Positions 6,662 to 9,314 of a stretch of DNA of 9,314 nucleotides are shown one piece after another (within the stretch, counting starts at the first letter, position 1; each line of letters opens with the position of its first letter). The notes under the pieces are model-generated. The model was given only the letters and a program-made list of their open reading frames with translations, did no database searches and had not been told where the DNA came from. Made by a program: the position numbers and the translations under genes. The DNA is from JBAYFX01 sp041666965. GTDB lineage: Bacteria; Patescibacteriota; Microgenomatia; UBA12405. The stretch spans positions 1 to 9,314 of the forward strand of contig JBAYFX010000034.1 of NCBI GenBank assembly GCA_041666965.1, given 5' to 3'.

Positions 6662-7267
6662 ATGACACAAGCCATAGACATTCTGGCCAATACCAGAATC
6701 GATAAGGGATACTCTTTGGAGGAAATAGCCAAAATTACCCGCCTTTCGCTCAAGTATTTAATAGCTATTGAAGCAGGTGACTTAAACTCCCTCCCCCCAG
6801 AACCCTATAACTATTTAATGATTAAGGATTATGCCCAATTTTTAGGATTAAAAGGGGAGGATTTAGTACGACTTTATCGCCGTGATTATCAGCGCCTGCC
6901 CTCAAAGCTAACTACTTCTCGGGTTAAACATCAAATTACGCCAAATTTACTTTTTAACCTATTGTCATTAGTCAGTTTACTGATTTTTATTTTTTATCTA
7001 GTTTGGCAATATTATGATTATCAAAGACCCCCGCCGCTTGAAGTTGTTTGGCCTCAGACTGAATTAGTCGGGGACTCAGATATTATTGTTACCGGTGTCA
7101 CTGATTCTGAAGCTACTGTTAAGGTAAACGATCAATTAGTTATTGTTTCTCCTGAAGGTCACTTTGAATACCGCCTCAAACCTTTAAAACCTACCACAAA
7201 AGTCAGCGTGGTCTCAATCTCCATATCCGGTAAAACTACCACCATTACCAAAATTTATCGCTTTTAG
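6662..7267 (+). CDS. RodZ-like membrane protein with N-terminal HTH domain
   Basis: The 201-residue protein has three parts. Residues about 5-75 form a Cro/CI-type helix-turn-helix of the RodZ N-terminal kind (YSLEEIAKITRLSLKYLIAIE, then PEPYNYLMIKDYAQFLGL). One membrane segment spans about 95-115. Residues about 125-201 form an outside beta-rich domain (VTGVTDSEATVKVNDQLV, then SPEGHFEY), resembling the Ig-like/glucodextranase B-type domain often found in short RodZ-like proteins. RodZ links MreB filaments to the membrane and sets cell shape; no mreB is visible here, so that role is inferred. The arrangement predicts the HTH in the cytoplasm and the C-terminus outside. The ATG is 2 bases after the ftsK stop. 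A DNA-binding role for the HTH remains possible. The gene's TAG stop forms part of the next promoter element. Confidence 0.82.
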   Translation: MTQAIDILANTRIDKGYSLEEIAKITRLSLKYLIAIEAGDLNSLPPEPYNYLMIKDYAQFLGLKGEDLVRLYRRDYQRLPSKLTTSRVKHQITPNLLFNLLSLVSLLIFIFYLVWQYYDYQRPPPLEVVWPQTELVGDSDIIVTGVTDSEATVKVNDQLVIVSPEGHFEYRLKPLKPTTKVSVVSISISGKTTTITKIYRF

Positions 7268-7275
7268 TCTATACT
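7263..7275 (+). promoter_or_regulatory. Probable leaderless promoter of the YtxG-like gene (-10 TATACT)
   Basis: TATACT at 7270-7275 ends 6 bases before the ATG at 7282 and is preceded by TTTAG (7263-7267) and two bases, nearly the same arrangement as before ftsK. The TTTAG contains the stop codon of the RodZ-like gene. No -35 box or Shine-Dalgarno is evident. The predicted transcript would start at or beside the ATG. Confidence 0.5.
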
Positions 7276-7281
7276 CATTTT

Positions 7282-7563
7282 ATGGAACTCAATCAACTCT
7301 TTCTTTCAATCATGCTAATGTCCATAACTACTGTTTTTGTGATTCTGGCAGTGTGGCTATTAATGGTCATGCGCGATGTTAAAGATATTATTGTCAAAAC
7401 CAACTCCATCTTAACCGACGCTCAATCTGTCACCTCCTCAATTCGTGCCCCCCTTTCATCTGCCTCTGAATTTTTAATCGGTTTAAAAAACGGTCTTCAG
7501 TTTGTTAACCAAATATTAGATCAGTTCCCCAAAACTAAAAAACGTGTCCCGGCCAAAAATTAA
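7282..7563 (+). CDS. Small single-pass membrane protein, YtxG/DUF948-like
   Basis: The 93-residue protein has one strongly hydrophobic N-terminal segment (about 7-30). A helix-prone, Ser/Thr/Asn-rich tail follows (VKDIIVKTNSILTDAQSV, then ASEFLIGLKNGLQFVNQIL) and the C-terminus is basic (KTKKRVPAKN). That shape, a membrane anchor with an amphipathic or coiled-coil tail, is typical of the DUF948/YtxG family, although no diagnostic residue was identified. The next gene overlaps it by 20 bases and looks like YtxH. In Bacillus subtilis ytxG and ytxH are adjacent stress-operon genes, which supports the assignment by context. The function of these proteins is poorly defined. The ATG gives the membrane anchor directly and lies 6 bases after a -10 box. 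Confidence 0.72.
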   Translation: MELNQLFLSIMLMSITTVFVILAVWLLMVMRDVKDIIVKTNSILTDAQSVTSSIRAPLSSASEFLIGLKNGLQFVNQILDQFPKTKKRVPAKN

Positions 7564-7744
7564 AATCGTTAATAACTGTTGTTCTACCTCATCTTTTGTC
7601 TGGGGTATGATATTGGGAATTTTAGTGGCCGCCATTGTGGCCGTTGTTCTTAAAAAGAAAAAGGGGATTGATGTAATAAAAATTCTTAGTGAAGTGTTTA
7701 GAGATCTATTTGGTGACTCACATTTACGTCAATTAAGAAACTGA
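7544..7744 (+). CDS. Small membrane protein, YtxH-like
   Basis: The 66-residue protein starts at a GTG (7544) inside the end of the previous gene (20-base overlap, different frame). The only later in-frame start is the ATG at codon 22, which would cut into the membrane segment, so GTG is preferred. It has a Cys pair (C12, C13) and a Gly-containing hydrophobic segment (about 18-36, GMILGILVAAIVAVV). A lysine cluster (37-40) then leads into an amphipathic tail (DVIKILSEVFRDLFGD). This anchor, basic patch and helix order resembles YtxH-like proteins, and its partner upstream resembles YtxG. The overlap implies translational coupling, perhaps by reinitiation. The role is unknown. The stop is TGA, which shows TGA is not reassigned here. 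Confidence 0.66.
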   Translation: MSRPKIKIVNNCCSTSSFVWGMILGILVAAIVAVVLKKKKGIDVIKILSEVFRDLFGDSHLRQLRN

Positions 7745-7763
7745 ATAAGTAATAGGCTAGGCT

Positions 7764-7772
7764 TGCTATAAT
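7764..7772 (+). promoter_or_regulatory. alaS: Probable leaderless promoter of alaS (extended -10)
   Basis: TGCTATAAT at 7764-7772 is an extended -10 box (TG, one base, TATAAT). It ends 6 bases before the alaS ATG at 7779, so the transcript should begin at or next to the start codon. TAGGCTA (7753-7759), also found just upstream of the ftsK -10, lies before it. There is no T-box here, unlike proS, and no Shine-Dalgarno. Confidence 0.6.
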
Positions 7773-7778
7773 TGCCAT

Positions 7779-9314
7779 ATGACTGCCGCAGATCTTAAAG
7801 CCAAGTTTGTTGAATTTTTTAAACAAAATGGACATATTGAAATCCCCAGCGCTTCCCTGATTCCTGAAAACGATCCCACTACTCTATTTATTTCCGCCGG
7901 AATTCAACCTTTAGTCCCCTACTTTTTAGGCCGACCCCACCCCGTAGGAAAAAGACTGGTCAATGTTCAAAAATGTGTTAGAACCGGGGATATTGATGAA
8001 GTAGGAGACGAAGTTCACCATACTTTTTTTGAAATGCTTGGTAATTGGTCTTTAGGTGACTATTTCAAAACCGATATGATTCCTATGAGCTTTGAATTTC
8101 TAACAAAGACCTTAAACATTCCTATAAGTAACTTAGCCGTAACTTGTTTTGAGGGAGATAGTAACGCCCCAAAAGATATTGAAACTGCCACCCTCTGGAA
8201 AAAACTTGGTATTCCTCCTACTCGCATTGCCTATCTTCCGAAAGCTAACAACTGGTGGGGTCCTCCTGGTGTAACCGGACCATGTGGCACGGATACCGAA
8301 ATGTTTTATTGGACAGGTTCCGATACGGCTCCCCAAGTATTCGACCCAGACGATAAACGCTGGGTCGAAATCTGGAACGATGTTTTGATTCAATACTTCA
8401 AAAACGAAGCCGGTGATTACGAAAAGCTAGTCCAAAACAACATCGACACCGGTATGGGTGTGGAACGGACCACAGCAATTTTAAATGGATTTGCTGACAA
8501 CTATTTAACTGATATTTGGCAGCCAATAATTAAAACTATCGAAAGCTTAAAACCAGGAATTAGTTATCTAAATACTTCTCACACTGTTCCCTTAAGAATT
8601 GTCGCCGACCACCTTCGGGCGGCCACCTTTATTGTAGCCGACGGGTTAGAGCCGGGTAATAAAGAAGCCGGTTATGTTCTTCGTCGGCTAATTCGCCGGG
8701 CTATTCGGCAGGCCATAATATTAGGAATTGATACCAACTTTACTCCTCAAGTCGTCACCTCGATTATTAATAACCGAAATAATATGGGGGGCGATTATAC
8801 ATATTTAGATCTGGACCGGGAAAGAATTATTTCTGTGATTTCCACCGAAGAAAAGAAATTTCGTCAAACACTAACCAAAGGATTGACCCAAATTCAAAAA
8901 CTCATCAAAGCCAATAATAAAATTAGTGGCCAGCAGGCTTTCGATATTTACCAAAGCTTTGGTTTTCCCCTAGAAATGATTCAAGAAGAACTAAAGTTAG
9001 CTAATATTACATTAAATGTAGACGAGTTTAACCGAGCCAAAGAAGAACATATATCCCAATCCCGTACTTTATCAGCCGGAAAATTCAGATCTGGTTTAGT
9101 TGATAACTCAGAAATTACCACCAAATACCATACCGCCACCCATTTGTTACATGCCGCACTGCGAAAAATTCTTGGCACCCACGTCCAACAAGTCGGTTCC
9201 AACATAACCTCCGAGCGTCTCCGTTTTGATTTTACCCACCCGGAAAAGCTAACCCCCGCTCAAATAGATGAAGTCGAAACTGAAATAAACCAGGTAATTA
9301 AGTCCTCTTATCCC
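7779..9314 (+). CDS. alaS: Alanyl-tRNA synthetase (5' part; 3' end outside window)
   Basis: AlaRS attaches alanine to tRNA-Ala and edits Ser and Gly mischarging. Frame 3 is open from ATG 7779 to the window edge, giving 512 codons. The class II catalytic core begins at once (LKAKFVEFFKQNGHIEIPSA) and carries SAGIQPLVPYF, VQKCVRTGDIDEVGDEVHHT, FFEMLGNWSLGDYFK, GVTGPCGTDTEM (164-175) and IDTGMGVERT (from 222). The tRNA-recognition middle domain includes RIVADHLRAATFIVADG and YVLRRLIRRAIRQA. The editing domain has started, with its HxxxH zinc/catalytic motif HTATH (H451, H455) and RFDF. The later CxxxH motif and any C-terminal domain lie beyond the edge, so total length and editing capacity cannot be judged. 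The start is set by the family N-terminus and by the -10 box 6 bases upstream. Confidence 0.95.
   Translation, partial: MTAADLKAKFVEFFKQNGHIEIPSASLIPENDPTTLFISAGIQPLVPYFLGRPHPVGKRLVNVQKCVRTGDIDEVGDEVHHTFFEMLGNWSLGDYFKTDMIPMSFEFLTKTLNIPISNLAVTCFEGDSNAPKDIETATLWKKLGIPPTRIAYLPKANNWWGPPGVTGPCGTDTEMFYWTGSDTAPQVFDPDDKRWVEIWNDVLIQYFKNEAGDYEKLVQNNIDTGMGVERTTAILNGFADNYLTDIWQPIIKTIESLKPGISYLNTSHTVPLRIVADHLRAATFIVADGLEPGNKEAGYVLRRLIRRAIRQAIILGIDTNFTPQVVTSIINNRNNMGGDYTYLDLDRERIISVISTEEKKFRQTLTKGLTQIQKLIKANNKISGQQAFDIYQSFGFPLEMIQEELKLANITLNVDEFNRAKEEHISQSRTLSAGKFRSGLVDNSEITTKYHTATHLLHAALRKILGTHVQQVGSNITSERLRFDFTHPEKLTPAQIDEVETEINQVIKSSYP

Noticed and set aside
8133..8393. Minus-strand open frame of 86 codons within alaS
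   Set aside because: Opposite to the conserved AlaRS catalytic core; no independent support.
8981..9205. Minus-strand open frame of 74 codons within alaS
   Set aside because: Opposite to the AlaRS editing domain; no independent support.
1..9314. CRISPR arrays, insertion sequences, tRNA genes, long repeats, toxin-antitoxin or defence genes
   Set aside because: Looked for on both strands and none found; the content is housekeeping genes with short intergenic gaps.

Overview
The window looks like a piece of a small-genome bacterium of the Candidate Phyla Radiation (Patescibacteria), most likely the Microgenomates side. This is an inference from several traits: AT-leaning DNA, tightly packed housekeeping genes, no recognisable Shine-Dalgarno sequence before any start, an archaeal/eukaryal-type prolyl-tRNA synthetase, and CPR-style FtsK and AlaRS. 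TGA is used as a stop (uracil-DNA glycosylase, YtxH-like gene), so the TGA=Gly code of Gracilibacteria/Absconditabacteria does not apply. Lineage was judged by eye, without a database search.

Layout. Bases 1-2504 are a plus-strand run: the 3' end of an unrecognised gene, a family 4 uracil-DNA glycosylase 3 bases later, and ribonuclease J overlapping the glycosylase by an ATGA junction. A small unrecognised minus-strand gene (2490-2801) converges on the RNase J gene and overlaps its last 15 bases. Bases 2802-3044 hold a promoter and a T-box riboswitch leader driving proS (3045-4481). A hairpin plus T-run closes proS, and its right arm overlaps the -10 box of ftsK (4527-6659). ftsK is followed 2 bases later by a RodZ-like membrane HTH gene (6662-7267). 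Then come two small membrane-protein genes resembling the ytxG/ytxH pair (7282-7744), and alaS (7779 to the window edge, 512 codons seen).

How the genes work together. The content is core cell maintenance: DNA repair (UDG), RNA processing and decay (RNase J), translation (ProRS, AlaRS), and chromosome segregation and cell shape (FtsK, RodZ-like). The notable layer is regulatory. proS carries a very short T-box that should sense uncharged tRNA-Pro. At least three genes (ftsK, the YtxG-like gene, alaS) have a TATAAT/TATACT box ending 5-6 bases before the ATG, which predicts leaderless mRNAs.

Two enzymes have substitutions at positions usually taken as metal ligands: His for the third Fe-S cysteine in the glycosylase, and Gly for the motif C histidine in RNase J. 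I see no CRISPR array, transposon, tRNA, rRNA or defence system.
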